The translations under genes and the position numbers were made by a program. Positions 1 to 10,364 of a stretch of 64,000 nucleotides of DNA are shown here, piece by piece (position 1 is the stretch's first letter; the number at the start of each line of letters is the position of its first letter). Where the stretch lies: the NCBI GenBank assembly GCA_963777565.1, contig CAVZQZ010000007.1:124001-188000 (forward strand). The letters run 5' to 3'. Origin of the DNA: CALMEC01 sp963777565. GTDB lineage: Bacteria > Actinomycetota > Thermoleophilia > Miltoncostaeales > Miltoncostaeaceae. The notes beneath the pieces are model-generated. The model was not told the origin of the DNA, ran no database searches, and was given only the letters and a program-made list of their open reading frames with translations.

Positions 1-472
1 CGTCGTCGCGCAGCATCGTCCGGCGCTGCACACCCCAGAACAGGGAGCAGCGCTCACGCACGACGTCGAACAGCGCCGATGGCTCCCGGCGGAGCTCCGG
101 CGTGATGTCCTGCTGCGAGATGCGCATGTGGAACGTGTTGACGGTCTCCCACATGTCGAGCGATATGACGTCGCGCACCGCTCGCGCATGGGCCTGCGCC
201 GCGTCGATGGACGCGACGATCGAGGCGGGGTGCGACCGGTCGGCGACGAGCAGCCCGATCGTCGCGTCGGCGGTGGCCGGACGCCGCGCGACGAGCTGCG
301 CCGTGCCGGTCATCGCGAGCAGCGAGTCCCAGGACAGGGTCATGGCCGACGGATCCGCCTGCTGACCCTCGACGGCGGTGTCGAGCACTCCCTGCAGGAG
401 TCGCGCGGTGTGGTCCGCGCGCGCCACGGATCGCCCGAGCCAGAAGAGCTCATGCGCAATCCTCGCCAGCAT
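1..472 (-). CDS. alpha-E domain protein (partial, cut by window edge)
   Basis: Reading the minus strand from 472 gives an open frame to the window edge. It begins MLARIAHELFWLGRSVARAD, the usual start of alpha-E (DUF403) proteins, and continues with helical sequence containing WETVNTFHMRI. About 157 codons are visible and the C-terminus lies outside the window. The start ATG shares one base with the TGA of the upstream ATP-grasp gene (TGATG), so the two are translationally coupled. Alpha-E proteins are consistent partners of circularly permuted ATP-grasp enzymes in predicted peptide-ligase or amide-forming operons; their biochemical role is not established. The family call is firm and the function is inference from family context. 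Confidence 0.85.
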   Translation of the reverse strand, partial: MLARIAHELFWLGRSVARADHTARLLQGVLDTAVEGQQADPSAMTLSWDSLLAMTGTAQLVARRPATADATIGLLVADRSHPASIVASIDAAQAHARAVRDVISLDMWETVNTFHMRISQQDITPELRREPSALFDVVRERCSLFWGVQRRTMLRDD

Positions 473-2094
473 CAGCGTGTCCCCCCGGCGCCATGTCCGT
501 ACTGTTGTTGCTGGCGCTCCTGCTCCACCCAGCCACCGGTGCGAAGCCCCGGCAGCGGCGGCGGGCTGAGCGGCTGCGGAGCCTCCGGGTCCGACGCCGT
601 CGCGGGCCCTTCGAGCACCCACGTGTCCTTCGAGCCGCCGCCGCGGGAGGAGTTGACGATCATCTCGCCGACGGGGAGCGCCACCCGCGTGAGCCCGCCG
701 GGGATCACCGAGACGTCGTCGCCGAACACCGCGAACGGCCGCAGGTCGACATGCCGGGGCTCGAGCGTGCCGTCGGGCTGCACCGTCGGCACCGTCGACA
801 GCCGCACGAGGTCCTGCGCGATCCAGCGCTCGGGCGCGGAGCGCAGCCGGGCGGCCTGAGCGGCGATCGCGGCGTCGCTCGCCGTCGGCCCGATGAACAC
901 CCCGGATCCACCCGACTCGGACGTCGGCTTCACGACGAGCCGGTCGAGGTTGTCGAGTGTCCAGGCGAGCTGGTCGGGGTCGCTCAAGTGGTACGTCGCG
1001 ACGTTCTGCAGGATCGGCTTCTCGCCGAGGTAGAAGCGGATCATCTCGGGCACGTGGGGGTAGATCGCCTTGTCGTCGGCGACGCCCGTGCCGATCGCGT
1101 TGGCGATTGCGACGTTGCCAGCACGGTAGGCGCGCATGAGCCCGGGGATGCCCAGCATGGAGTCGGACCGGAACTCCAGCGGGTCGAGGAACGCGTCGTC
1201 GATCCGCCGGTAGATCGTGTGCACCCGTGCGGGGCCGCTGGTCGTCGCCATGTAGCAGACGTTGTCGCGGACGACGAGGTCCGACGCCTCCACCAACTCG
1301 ACGCCCATCTGCCGCGCCAGATACGCGTGTTCGAAGTACGCGCTGTTGTACGTGCCGGGTGTCCACACGACCACCGTCGGGTACTCGCCGCCGGCGGGGG
1401 CAGCGGCGCGCAGCGCGGCGAGCAGGAGCGCCGGGTAGTCGTCGACGCGGCGCACGCGGTGGTCGAGGAAGAGCCTGGGGACGAGCCGGCGCATCGCGCG
1501 GCGGTTCTCGAGCACATACGACACCCCGGACGGCGTGCGGACGTTGTCCTCGAGCACCTTCCAGGTGCCGTCGGCGTCGCGCACGAGGTCGCAGCCGGAG
1601 ACGTGGCAGTACACGCCCTTGGGCGGGCTGATCCCGTAGGCGGGCCGGGCAAACGCGGTTCGCGAGACCACGAGGGCCCACGGCACGAGCCCGGCGTTGA
1701 CGATCTCGCGCCGGTGGTAGATGTCGTCGCAGAAGGCATTCAGCGCCCGGATGCGCTGGATCAGCCCCCGTTCGATCACCGCCCACTCGTCGGCCGGAAT
1801 GATCCGCGGGACCAGGTCGAGGGGGAAGGGGCGGTCCCGGGCGGCGCCTCCCTCGCCGACCAGTGCGAACGTAATGCCTTGCTGCATGAAGATCGCGTCG
1901 CGGCGGTCACCGGCGGCGACGAGTCGCTCGCGCCCCAGCGACTCGATGCCGCCGATCAGCTTGCGGGCGTGGGGACGAGGCTCGCCCGGGTCGGCGAAGA
2001 GCTCGTCGTAGCTGCCCTCGTCGGGGCGGTAGCCGTCGAACGCCGCCGCCTCGACGCCTGCGGCGGGGTCGCCGTCGGGGGGCGCGGCGCTCAT
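472..2094 (-). CDS. circularly permuted ATP-grasp protein (CP_ATPgrasp type)
   Basis: A 540-residue protein of the circularly permuted ATP-grasp family (formerly DUF404/DUF407). Visible family segments are MQQGITFALVGEG near residue 70, the PFPLDLVPRIIPADEW block, YRRIDDAFLDPLEF in the middle and VVKPTSESGGSGVFIGP, the nucleotide-binding glycine-rich part, near residue 390. The length is normal for the family. It lies 49 bp downstream of gltD on the same strand and overlaps the alpha-E gene by one base, so gltB-gltD-ATPgrasp-alphaE is probably one transcript. Family members are predicted to make amide or peptide bonds with ATP. A link to glutamate made by GltBD is only suggested by position. 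The last ~20 residues are glutamine-rich and non-conserved. Confidence 0.85.
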   Translation of the reverse strand: MSAAPPDGDPAAGVEAAAFDGYRPDEGSYDELFADPGEPRPHARKLIGGIESLGRERLVAAGDRRDAIFMQQGITFALVGEGGAARDRPFPLDLVPRIIPADEWAVIERGLIQRIRALNAFCDDIYHRREIVNAGLVPWALVVSRTAFARPAYGISPPKGVYCHVSGCDLVRDADGTWKVLEDNVRTPSGVSYVLENRRAMRRLVPRLFLDHRVRRVDDYPALLLAALRAAAPAGGEYPTVVVWTPGTYNSAYFEHAYLARQMGVELVEASDLVVRDNVCYMATTSGPARVHTIYRRIDDAFLDPLEFRSDSMLGIPGLMRAYRAGNVAIANAIGTGVADDKAIYPHVPEMIRFYLGEKPILQNVATYHLSDPDQLAWTLDNLDRLVVKPTSESGGSGVFIGPTASDAAIAAQAARLRSAPERWIAQDLVRLSTVPTVQPDGTLEPRHVDLRPFAVFGDDVSVIPGGLTRVALPVGEMIVNSSRGGGSKDTWVLEGPATASDPEAPQPLSPPPLPGLRTGGWVEQERQQQQYGHGAGGTR

Positions 2095-2143
2095 GCTCGT
2101 CCGGCCTCGCGCATGGCGTCCCGACCTGGGCTGCCCGGCGGGC

Positions 2144-3607
<1,464 letters not shown>

Positions 3608-3610
3608 GGG

Positions 3611-6600
3611 CTACCTCTCGTCGTTGGCGGCGGCGGCGAGCGCCGCCTCTTCCTGGCCGGCGCCGTTGGCGGCGGCGACCCGCCGCTCCTCGAGCACCCG
3701 CTTGAAGTCCTTCGGCATGACCTTGACGAAGTCCTCGACCGCGGTCTCCCACTGGGCGAGCACCCGTTCGGCGACCTCGGACCCGGTCTCGTCCTGATGC
3801 CGGCGGATCCGGTCGAGTAGCCACAGCCGCTCCTCGTCGTCCATGGGGTCGAGGTCGACCATCTCCATGTTGACTCGCCGGGGGAACTCGTGCGCCGGGT
3901 CGTACACGTAGGCGATGCCGCCGCTCATGCCGGCGCCGAAGTTGCGTCCTGTGCCACCGAGCACCACGACCCGGCCGCCGGTCATGTACTCGCAGGCGTG
4001 GTCGCCCACCCCTTCGACGACGGCGATCGCGCCGGAGTTGCGGACGCAGAACCGCTCGCCCACGACGCCTCGCAGGAACATCTCGCCGCCGGTCGCGCCG
4101 TAGAGGATGACGTTGCCGGCGATGATGTTCTCCTCGGCCGCGAACCGCGAGCCGTCGGGGGGCCGCACGATAATGCGGCCGCCGGAGAGCCCCTTGCCGG
4201 TGTAGTCGTTCGCGTCGCCGAACAGGCGCAGGGTGAGGCCCTTCGGGACGAACGCGCCGAAGCTCTGCCCGGCGGAGCCGGTGAGGTTGATCACGACGGT
4301 GTCGTCGGGCAGGCCCTCCGCCCAGCGGCGGCTGACCTCCTGGCCGACGAGGGTGCCGACGGTGCGGTTGACGTTGCGGACGGGCACGTCGATGACCACC
4401 GGCGTGCGGTCGTCGAGGGCCGGAGCGGCGCGCTGGATGAGCTCGATGTCGAGCGCCCGCTCGAGGCCGTGGTCCTGCACCTGCACGCAGGTACGCGCGT
4501 CGCCGTCGAAGGGCTCCGGCATCGCGAGGATCGGTCCGAGGTCGAGCTTTGAGGCCTTCCAGTGGGCGACGGCGTCGGCGGTGTCGAGGAACTCGGCGTG
4601 GCCGATCGCCTCCTCGAGCGAGCGGAAGCCGAGCTCTGCGAGAAGCTCCCGGACCTCCTCGGCGATGAACTCGAAGAAGTTGATCACGAACTCCGGCTTG
4701 CCGGTGAAGCGCTCGCGCAGCTTCGGGTTCTGCGTGGCGATGCCGACGGGGCACGTATCGAGGTGGCAGACGCGCATCATCACGCAGCCCGACACCACCA
4801 GCGGCGCGGTCGCGAAGCCGTACTCTTCGGCACCGAGCAGCGCGGCGATGACGACGTCGCGGCCGGTCTTCATCTGGCCGTCGACCTGCACCACGATCCG
4901 GTCGCGCAGCCGGTTGAGCAGGAGCGTCTGCTGGGTCTCGGCGAGCCCGAGCTCCCACGGCGCCCCGGCGTGCTTGAGGGAGGTCAGCGGCGACGCGCCG
5001 GTGCCGCCGTCGTGCCCCGAGATCAGAACGACGTCCGCGTGGGCCTTGGAGACCCCGGCCGCCACGGTGCCGACGCCGACCTGGGCCACGAGCTTGACGT
5101 GGACCCTGGCCTCCGGGTTGGCGTTCTTCAGGTCATGGATGAGCTGTGCGAGGTCCTCGATCGAGTAGATGTCGTGGTGCGGCGGAGGCGAGATGAGGCC
5201 CACGCCCGGCGTGGAGTACCGGACCTTCGCGATCCACTCCCACACCTTGTTGCCCGGGAGCTGCCCGCCCTCGCCGGGCTTCGCGCCCTGCGCCATCTTG
5301 ATCTGGAGGTCGGTGCAGTTGACCAGGTACTCGCTGGTCACGCCGAAGCGGCCGGAGGCGACCTGCTTGATCGCGCTGCGCTTCCAGTCGCCGTTCGGCT
5401 CGCGCTGGTAGCGCGAGGGGTCCTCGCCGCCCTCGCCGCTGTTCGAGCGTCCGCCGATGCGGTTCATCGCGATGGCGAGCGTCTCGTGCGCCTCGGCGGA
5501 GATCGACCCGTAGCTCATCGCGCCGGTCGAGAACCGCTTGACGATCTCCGAGACCGGCTCGACCTCTTCGATCGGCACCGGCGGGCGGACGCCCGTGCGG
5601 AACTTGAACAGCCCCCGCAGGGTCGCGAGGTGCTCGGCCTGATCGTCTACGAGCTTCGTGTACTGCTTGAAGATCTCGTAGCGGCCCGTGCGGGTGGCGT
5701 GCTGGAGCTTGAACACCGTCTCCGGGTTGAAGAGGTGGTACTCGCCCTCGCGCCGCCACTGGTACTCGCCCCCCGGGTCGAGGGTGCGGTGGGCGAGTTC
5801 GCTCGGCCGGTCCGGGTACGCCCGGCGGTGGCGGCGGGCGATCTCCTCCGCCAGCTCCTCCAGGCCGATGCCGCCCAGGCGGCTGACGGTCTCGGTGAAG
5901 AACTCGGCGACGAACTCCTCGGAGAGGCCGATCGCCTCGAAGATCTGCGCGCCCGTGTAGGAGGCGACGGTGGAGATGCCCATCTTGGACATGACCTTGA
6001 GCACGCCCTTGCCGCACGCCTTGATGTAGTTCTTGCGGGCCTTGACCGGGTCGTACATCTCGGTCAGGTCCTGCGCGATGCTGTCCTCGATCGTCGCGAA
6101 CGCCAGGTACGGGTTGATCGCCGCGGCTCCGTACCCGATGAGCAGGCACATGTGGTGGCACTCGCGCGCGTCGCCCGCCTCGACCACCAATCCGACCCGG
6201 GTGCGGGTCTTCTCGCGGATGAGGTGGTGGTGCACCGCGCTCGTCGACAGGAGCGACGGGATCGGAGCGAGCTCCCGGGAGGATCCGCGGTCGGACAGGA
6301 TCAGGATCTGCGCGCCGGCGGCGATCTCCATCGATGCCCGCTGGCGTATCTCGTCGAGCGCGGCACGCAGGCCGGCGGCGCCCTCCGCGACCGGGTAGAG
6401 GCAGGGAATGATCGCCGACCGGAAGTCGGGGGTCTCGGGGTGCTTCTGCACGTCCACGAGCTTGCGCAGCTCGTCGTTGTCGATGACCGGCTGGTTGAGG
6501 AAGATCTGGCGGCAGGACGAGGGGCCGGGCGCCAGCAGGTTCGCCTCCGGGCCGATCGTGCCGCCGAGCGCGGTGACGAGCTCCTCGCGGATCGCGTCGA

Positions 6601-8176
6601 GCGGCGGGTTCGTGACCTGGGCGAACAGCTGCGAGAAGTAGTCGAACAGCAGTCGGGGGCGCGCCGAGAGCACCGCGATGGGCGTGTCGGTGCCCATCGA
6701 CCCGGTCGGCTCGGCGCCGGTCTTGGCCATCGGCTCGATGATGATCTTGATCTCTTCGGTGGTGTAGCCGAACGTCTGCTGCTTCTGCAGCACCAGCGCG
6801 TGCGGCGCCAGCTCGTGGTCGGGAACGCTCAGGTCGTCGAGCTCGACGATGTTCTCGCGCAGCCACTCGCCGTACGGGCGACGGCGGGCGAGGTCGGCCT
6901 TGAGCTCGTCGTCGCCGACGATCCGGCCCTGGGTCGTGTCGACCAGGAACATCTTGCCCGGCTGCAGGCGGCCCTTGAGCACCACGTCCTCCGGAGCGAC
7001 GTCGAGCACCCCGACCTCCGAGGCCATGATGACCAGGTCGTCGCTGGTGACCACGTAGCGCGAGGGGCGCAGGCCGTTGCGGTCGAGCACCGCTCCGATG
7101 ACGCTCCCGTCGGTGAACGCAATCGACGCGGGCCCGTCCCAGGGCTCCATGATCGACGAGTGGAACCGGTAGAAGTCCTTGCGCGCCGCGTCCATCTCCT
7201 CGTGGCGCTCCCACGCCTCGGGGATCATCATGAGCACGGCGTGCGGCAGCGAGTAGCCGCCCATGTGAAGCAGCTCGAGCACCTCGTCGAACGAGGCGGA
7301 GTCGCTGGCGCCAGGGGTGCAGATCGGGAAGATCCGCTCGAGGTCGCCCGGCAGCACGTCGCTCCCGAGGAGCGCCTCGCGTGCACGCATCCAGTTGCGG
7401 TTGCCCTGCACCGTGTTGATCTCGCCGTTGTGGCTGATGTAGCGGTACGGGTGGGCCAGGGGCCACGACGGGAACGTGTTGGTGGAGAAGCGCGAGTGCA
7501 CGAGCGCCATCGCCGAGTCCACCCGCTCGTCCTGGAGGTCCGGGAAGAACTCCGCGAGCTGGTCGGGGATGAGCATGCCCTTGTAGACGAAGGTGCGCGC
7601 CGAGAGGCTCGGGATGTAGCAGCCGCCGTCGACGAGGCGCCCCACGGCGTGCTCGATCCGCTTGCGCAGCATGAAGGCGCGCCGCTCGAGGTCCATGCCC
7701 GCCGCGCCGTCGCCCTCGATGAAGATCTGCCGGAACGCCGGCATCGCCGCGAGCGCCTGGGCGCCCAGCATGGAGCCGTCGGTCGGCACGTCGCGCCATC
7801 CCAGCACGCGCAGGCCCTCCTCGGCGACGATCGCGTCGATCGTCGCCACGTTGGCCTCGGCGACCGCCGGATCGGTGGGGAGGAACACCAGGCCCGTCGC
7901 ATAACGGCCCTCGGCGGGGAGGCTGAAGTCGACGACACTGCGGAAGAAGCGGCTCGGGGTTTGGATGAGGATGCCGGCGCCGTCGCCGGTGTTCTTCTCC
8001 GCGCCCCGCGCCCCCCGGTGGTCGAGGTTGCAGAGGGCCTTGACGCCGGAGCGCACGATGTCGTGGCTGCGGTGACCCTTCATGTGCACGACGAACGCGA
8101 CGCCGCAGGCGTCGTGCTCGAAGCGCGGGTCGTAGAGGCCCTGCTGCTCGGGTGGGGCTGTGCGCGGCTGGCTGAT
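3611..8176 (-). CDS. gltB: glutamate synthase large subunit, apparent ATC start
   Basis: About 1,521 residues: N-terminal class II glutaminase, central domain, FMN/[3Fe-4S] synthase domain (CVMMRVCHLDTCPVGIA) and a C-terminal glycine-rich GXGXG domain. The first conventional start in frame (GTG 8089) would remove the catalytic cysteine. Upstream in the same open frame is QQGLYDPRFEHDACGVAF, whose Cys is the glutaminase nucleophile normally exposed by removal of a short propeptide. No ATG, GTG or TTG occurs in frame in the ~50 nt checked above this. A perfect GGAGGA (8187-8182) sits 5 nt before ATC at 8176-8174, which would place the nucleophile at residue 24. I therefore place the start at the ATC; a base error in a former ATG is the main alternative. 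It heads the operon with gltD. Confidence 0.93.
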   Translation of the reverse strand: MSQPRTAPPEQQGLYDPRFEHDACGVAFVVHMKGHRSHDIVRSGVKALCNLDHRGARGAEKNTGDGAGILIQTPSRFFRSVVDFSLPAEGRYATGLVFLPTDPAVAEANVATIDAIVAEEGLRVLGWRDVPTDGSMLGAQALAAMPAFRQIFIEGDGAAGMDLERRAFMLRKRIEHAVGRLVDGGCYIPSLSARTFVYKGMLIPDQLAEFFPDLQDERVDSAMALVHSRFSTNTFPSWPLAHPYRYISHNGEINTVQGNRNWMRAREALLGSDVLPGDLERIFPICTPGASDSASFDEVLELLHMGGYSLPHAVLMMIPEAWERHEEMDAARKDFYRFHSSIMEPWDGPASIAFTDGSVIGAVLDRNGLRPSRYVVTSDDLVIMASEVGVLDVAPEDVVLKGRLQPGKMFLVDTTQGRIVGDDELKADLARRRPYGEWLRENIVELDDLSVPDHELAPHALVLQKQQTFGYTTEEIKIIIEPMAKTGAEPTGSMGTDTPIAVLSARPRLLFDYFSQLFAQVTNPPLDAIREELVTALGGTIGPEANLLAPGPSSCRQIFLNQPVIDNDELRKLVDVQKHPETPDFRSAIIPCLYPVAEGAAGLRAALDEIRQRASMEIAAGAQILILSDRGSSRELAPIPSLLSTSAVHHHLIREKTRTRVGLVVEAGDARECHHMCLLIGYGAAAINPYLAFATIEDSIAQDLTEMYDPVKARKNYIKACGKGVLKVMSKMGISTVASYTGAQIFEAIGLSEEFVAEFFTETVSRLGGIGLEELAEEIARRHRRAYPDRPSELAHRTLDPGGEYQWRREGEYHLFNPETVFKLQHATRTGRYEIFKQYTKLVDDQAEHLATLRGLFKFRTGVRPPVPIEEVEPVSEIVKRFSTGAMSYGSISAEAHETLAIAMNRIGGRSNSGEGGEDPSRYQREPNGDWKRSAIKQVASGRFGVTSEYLVNCTDLQIKMAQGAKPGEGGQLPGNKVWEWIAKVRYSTPGVGLISPPPHHDIYSIEDLAQLIHDLKNANPEARVHVKLVAQVGVGTVAAGVSKAHADVVLISGHDGGTGASPLTSLKHAGAPWELGLAETQQTLLLNRLRDRIVVQVDGQMKTGRDVVIAALLGAEEYGFATAPLVVSGCVMMRVCHLDTCPVGIATQNPKLRERFTGKPEFVINFFEFIAEEVRELLAELGFRSLEEAIGHAEFLDTADAVAHWKASKLDLGPILAMPEPFDGDARTCVQVQDHGLERALDIELIQRAAPALDDRTPVVIDVPVRNVNRTVGTLVGQEVSRRWAEGLPDDTVVINLTGSAGQSFGAFVPKGLTLRLFGDANDYTGKGLSGGRIIVRPPDGSRFAAEENIIAGNVILYGATGGEMFLRGVVGERFCVRNSGAIAVVEGVGDHACEYMTGGRVVVLGGTGRNFGAGMSGGIAYVYDPAHEFPRRVNMEMVDLDPMDDEERLWLLDRIRRHQDETGSEVAERVLAQWETAVEDFVKVMPKDFKRVLEERRVAAANGAGQEEAALAAAANDER

Positions 8177-8245
8177 GGAATTCCTCCGGGGTCGGTGGCG
8201 TAAAGCCGGTCTCGGCGGAACTAGAAAGGCTAGCGGTCGAGGCGA

Positions 8246-8310
8246 TCCCGAACCAGGTTCGGGACGCGATTTCGCGGCTTTTGCGGGGAAAACCCCCTGG
8301 GCGCACGCCC
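8246..8310. promoter_or_regulatory. row of four short inverted repeats in the gltB/clpS spacer
   Basis: Between divergent gltB and clpS there are four adjacent perfect inverted repeats: TCCCGAAC-CAG-GTTCGGGA (8246-8264), CGCGA-TT-TCGCG (8265-8276), GGGG-AAAA-CCCC (8285-8296) and GGGCG-CA-CGCCC (8299-8310). They lie 70-135 nt upstream of the gltB start, where an operator or a structured 5' leader would be expected. I do not recognise them as a known riboswitch or a named regulator site. Some pairing by chance is likely at this GC content, but the 8-bp arms with a 3-nt loop are unlikely alone. Confidence 0.35.
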
Positions 8311-8378
8311 CTCGCTGGCAGCAAGTATCTCATGTTCACGAGGGTCGTGGACTCGCCGAATGGCCCATCCCTTGCGGG

Positions 8379-8384
8379 TAGACT
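8379..8384 (+). promoter_or_regulatory. -10 box TAGACT of clpS (leaderless start)
   Basis: TAGACT is followed by 7 nt (TGTCCGT) and then the clpS ATG, with no Shine-Dalgarno sequence in between. A TANNNT hexamer 6-7 nt before the start codon is the usual layout of actinobacterial leaderless transcripts, where the start codon is at or next to the +1 base. No convincing -35 element is visible. Confidence 0.45.
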
Positions 8385-8391
8385 TGTCCGT

Positions 8392-8697
8392 ATGGCGACC
8401 GCCCCGACCGTGAGGCCGCCGGCGCAGAAGCCGCGCGAGCAGGGTCCCGGCGACGGCCCGGGCACGGGCGAGCCGGTCAGCGTGATCGTGCTGAACGACA
8501 ACCACAACACGTTCGAGGGCGTCGCGACGATCCTCGCCCGCTACATCCCGGGGGTCGACTACGACCGGGGGATGGCCCTGGCGAACAAGATCCACAACGC
8601 CGGCAGCGCGCGGGTGTGGAGCGGCGACCGTGAGCGTGCGGAGCTCTACTGGGAGCAGCTGCGCGACGCCGGCCTCACGATGGCGCCGCTGGCGTGA
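8392..8697 (+). CDS. clpS: ClpS-like ATP-dependent Clp protease adaptor
   Basis: 101 residues. After a proline-rich, unstructured N-terminus of ~30 residues comes VSVIVLNDNHNTFEGVATIL, which matches the ClpS core (the usual form is DDxHNTFExV), followed by the helical part ending LYWEQLRDAGLTMAPL. ClpS delivers N-degron substrates to ClpA/ClpC and is cytosolic. The ATG at 8392 is chosen because the conserved core begins ~30 residues later and a leaderless -10 box lies 7 nt upstream. Its last codons overlap the start of the next gene (GTGA), so a thiamine-diphosphate enzyme is coupled to it; this pairing has no obvious functional explanation. Confidence 0.85.
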   Translation: MATAPTVRPPAQKPREQGPGDGPGTGEPVSVIVLNDNHNTFEGVATILARYIPGVDYDRGMALANKIHNAGSARVWSGDRERAELYWEQLRDAGLTMAPLA

Positions 8698-10364
8698 GGA
8701 ACGCCTCCGACTGGTTGCTCGCGCGGCTGGCGGACGAGGGCGTGGAGGTGGTGTTCGGGAACCCGGGGTCCACGGAACTACCGCTCATGGACGCGCTTTC
8801 GCGGCAGGGGCGCATCCGATACGTGCTCGGGCTGCACGAGTCGTCGGTGCTTGGGATGGCCGACGGGTACGCGCAGCAGGGCGATCGGCTGGGGGTCGTG
8901 AACGTGCACGTGCAGCCCGGTCTCGCGAACGCGATGTCGGGGATCCTGAACGCCGCCCGTGCCCGGGTGCCGCTCCTGGTGACCGTCGGTCAGCAGGTCA
9001 CGGAGCTGCTCGATCAGGCCCCGTTCCTCGGTGGCGAGCTCGTGGAGCTGGCGCGGCCGATCGCGAAGGCCGCCTGGGAGGTCGGCAGGGACGGCGACCT
9101 TCGGGAGCTGGTGGAGCAAGCGATCTCGGCGGCGACGACCCATCCCCGCGGCCCGGTCGTGCTGTCGCTGCCGATGGACCTGCTCGTCGCCGCACCGCCC
9201 GACTCGGCGATGGGCATGGCGGTGGTGCGTCGCGGGCACGACGCCGGGCAGCTCGATCGCGCGGACGAGCTGCTCGCCGGGGCACGCACCCCCGCACTCC
9301 TCCTGGGTGACGGGGTCGTCCACGAGGGCGCATCCGCGACGGCAGCGGCGCTCGCCGATCGGCTCGGAGCGCCGATGTTCGGGGAGCCGTTCGCCGCGAG
9401 GGCCCCCGTGCCGACGGACCACCCGCTGTGGCGGGGGCCGCTTCCCGGCTTCGCGGCCGAGATCGGGCCGATCCTCGCCGGATACGACCTGCTCCTGGCC
9501 GTGGGAATGCCGGTGTTCCGCGTCTTCGGAGAGAGCCCCGGACGGGCGCTGCCCGCCGGGGTCGACCTCATCCACCTCGACGTCGACCCCGACGAGATCG
9601 GCCGGGTCCACCGCCCGACGGTCGGCCTGCCCGGTTCGGTCGCCGACGGCCTGAGCGAGCTCCTTCGCCGCCTGCCCGACATCCCGGATGCCGAGACCCG
9701 CCGCGGCGAGGCCGTCACGGCTGCCGGGCATGCCCGTGCCATGGCCCGCGACCGGCTGGATGCGCTCGCCGGGGGGTCCGGCTTCGGGCCGGGGGCATTC
9801 TGTCTGGCCGTCGCCGGCGCGGTCGGGCCCGACGACCTCGTGGTGGACGAGGCGCTCACGTCGGGTCGCTGGCTGCGCACCGCGCTCGGCCGGCGCGACC
9901 CGACGAACTGGCTCGCGCACCGCGGCAGCGCGCTCGGCTGGGGACTCCCGGCCGCGGTGGGGGCCAAGCTCGCCGACCCTTCCCGGCGGGTGATGTGCGT
10001 CCACGGCGACGGCAGCTTCCTCTTCGGCGTCCACGCGCTGTGGACGGCCGCGCGGGAGCGGCTGGGAGTCGCGGTCGTGGTCGCCGACAACGGCGGCTAC
10101 GAGATCCTGCGCGCCGGCCTCGAGGGGCTCACCGGCCGACCCGAGGGCGGCTGGCCGGGCCTTGCCATCGCCGACCCGCCACTCGACCTCGTCGCGATCT
10201 CACGCGGCTTCGGCGCGAGCGCGGAGCGCATCGAGCACCGCGACCGGCTCGGCGACGCGCTCGGGGACCTGTGGCGGCGAGCGGTGGAGGGACCGGCGGT
10301 CCTGGTGGTGCCGGTCTCCGGGCGGACCCCCGCCGTCGGGTATCCGGTGGCTACAAGACCGTGA
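8694..10364 (+). CDS. thiamine-diphosphate enzyme, benzoylformate decarboxylase-like
   Basis: 556 residues with the three-domain layout of the acetolactate synthase / benzoylformate decarboxylase superfamily. The TPP-activating Glu is E49 in GLHESS. Ser26 in FGNPGSTELP and His72 in VVNVHV correspond to the catalytic Ser and His of benzoylformate decarboxylase. The C-terminal TPP/Mg motif GDGSFLFGVHALW ends with DNGGYEIL. These support non-oxidative decarboxylation of a 2-keto acid, but the substrate is not determined by sequence. The GTG start lies inside the clpS stop (GTGA). The 3' end overlaps convergent uppP by 14 bp. No mandelate-pathway genes are nearby, so benzoylformate itself may not be the substrate. 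Confidence 0.85.
   Translation: MRNASDWLLARLADEGVEVVFGNPGSTELPLMDALSRQGRIRYVLGLHESSVLGMADGYAQQGDRLGVVNVHVQPGLANAMSGILNAARARVPLLVTVGQQVTELLDQAPFLGGELVELARPIAKAAWEVGRDGDLRELVEQAISAATTHPRGPVVLSLPMDLLVAAPPDSAMGMAVVRRGHDAGQLDRADELLAGARTPALLLGDGVVHEGASATAAALADRLGAPMFGEPFAARAPVPTDHPLWRGPLPGFAAEIGPILAGYDLLLAVGMPVFRVFGESPGRALPAGVDLIHLDVDPDEIGRVHRPTVGLPGSVADGLSELLRRLPDIPDAETRRGEAVTAAGHARAMARDRLDALAGGSGFGPGAFCLAVAGAVGPDDLVVDEALTSGRWLRTALGRRDPTNWLAHRGSALGWGLPAAVGAKLADPSRRVMCVHGDGSFLFGVHALWTAARERLGVAVVVADNGGYEILRAGLEGLTGRPEGGWPGLAIADPPLDLVAISRGFGASAERIEHRDRLGDALGDLWRRAVEGPAVLVVPVSGRTPAVGYPVATRP

Noticed and set aside
4562..8203. 1,213-codon plus-strand open frame
   Set aside because: Antisense to gltB; its sequence is Arg/Val/Asp-rich without domains, and open antisense frames are expected at this GC content.
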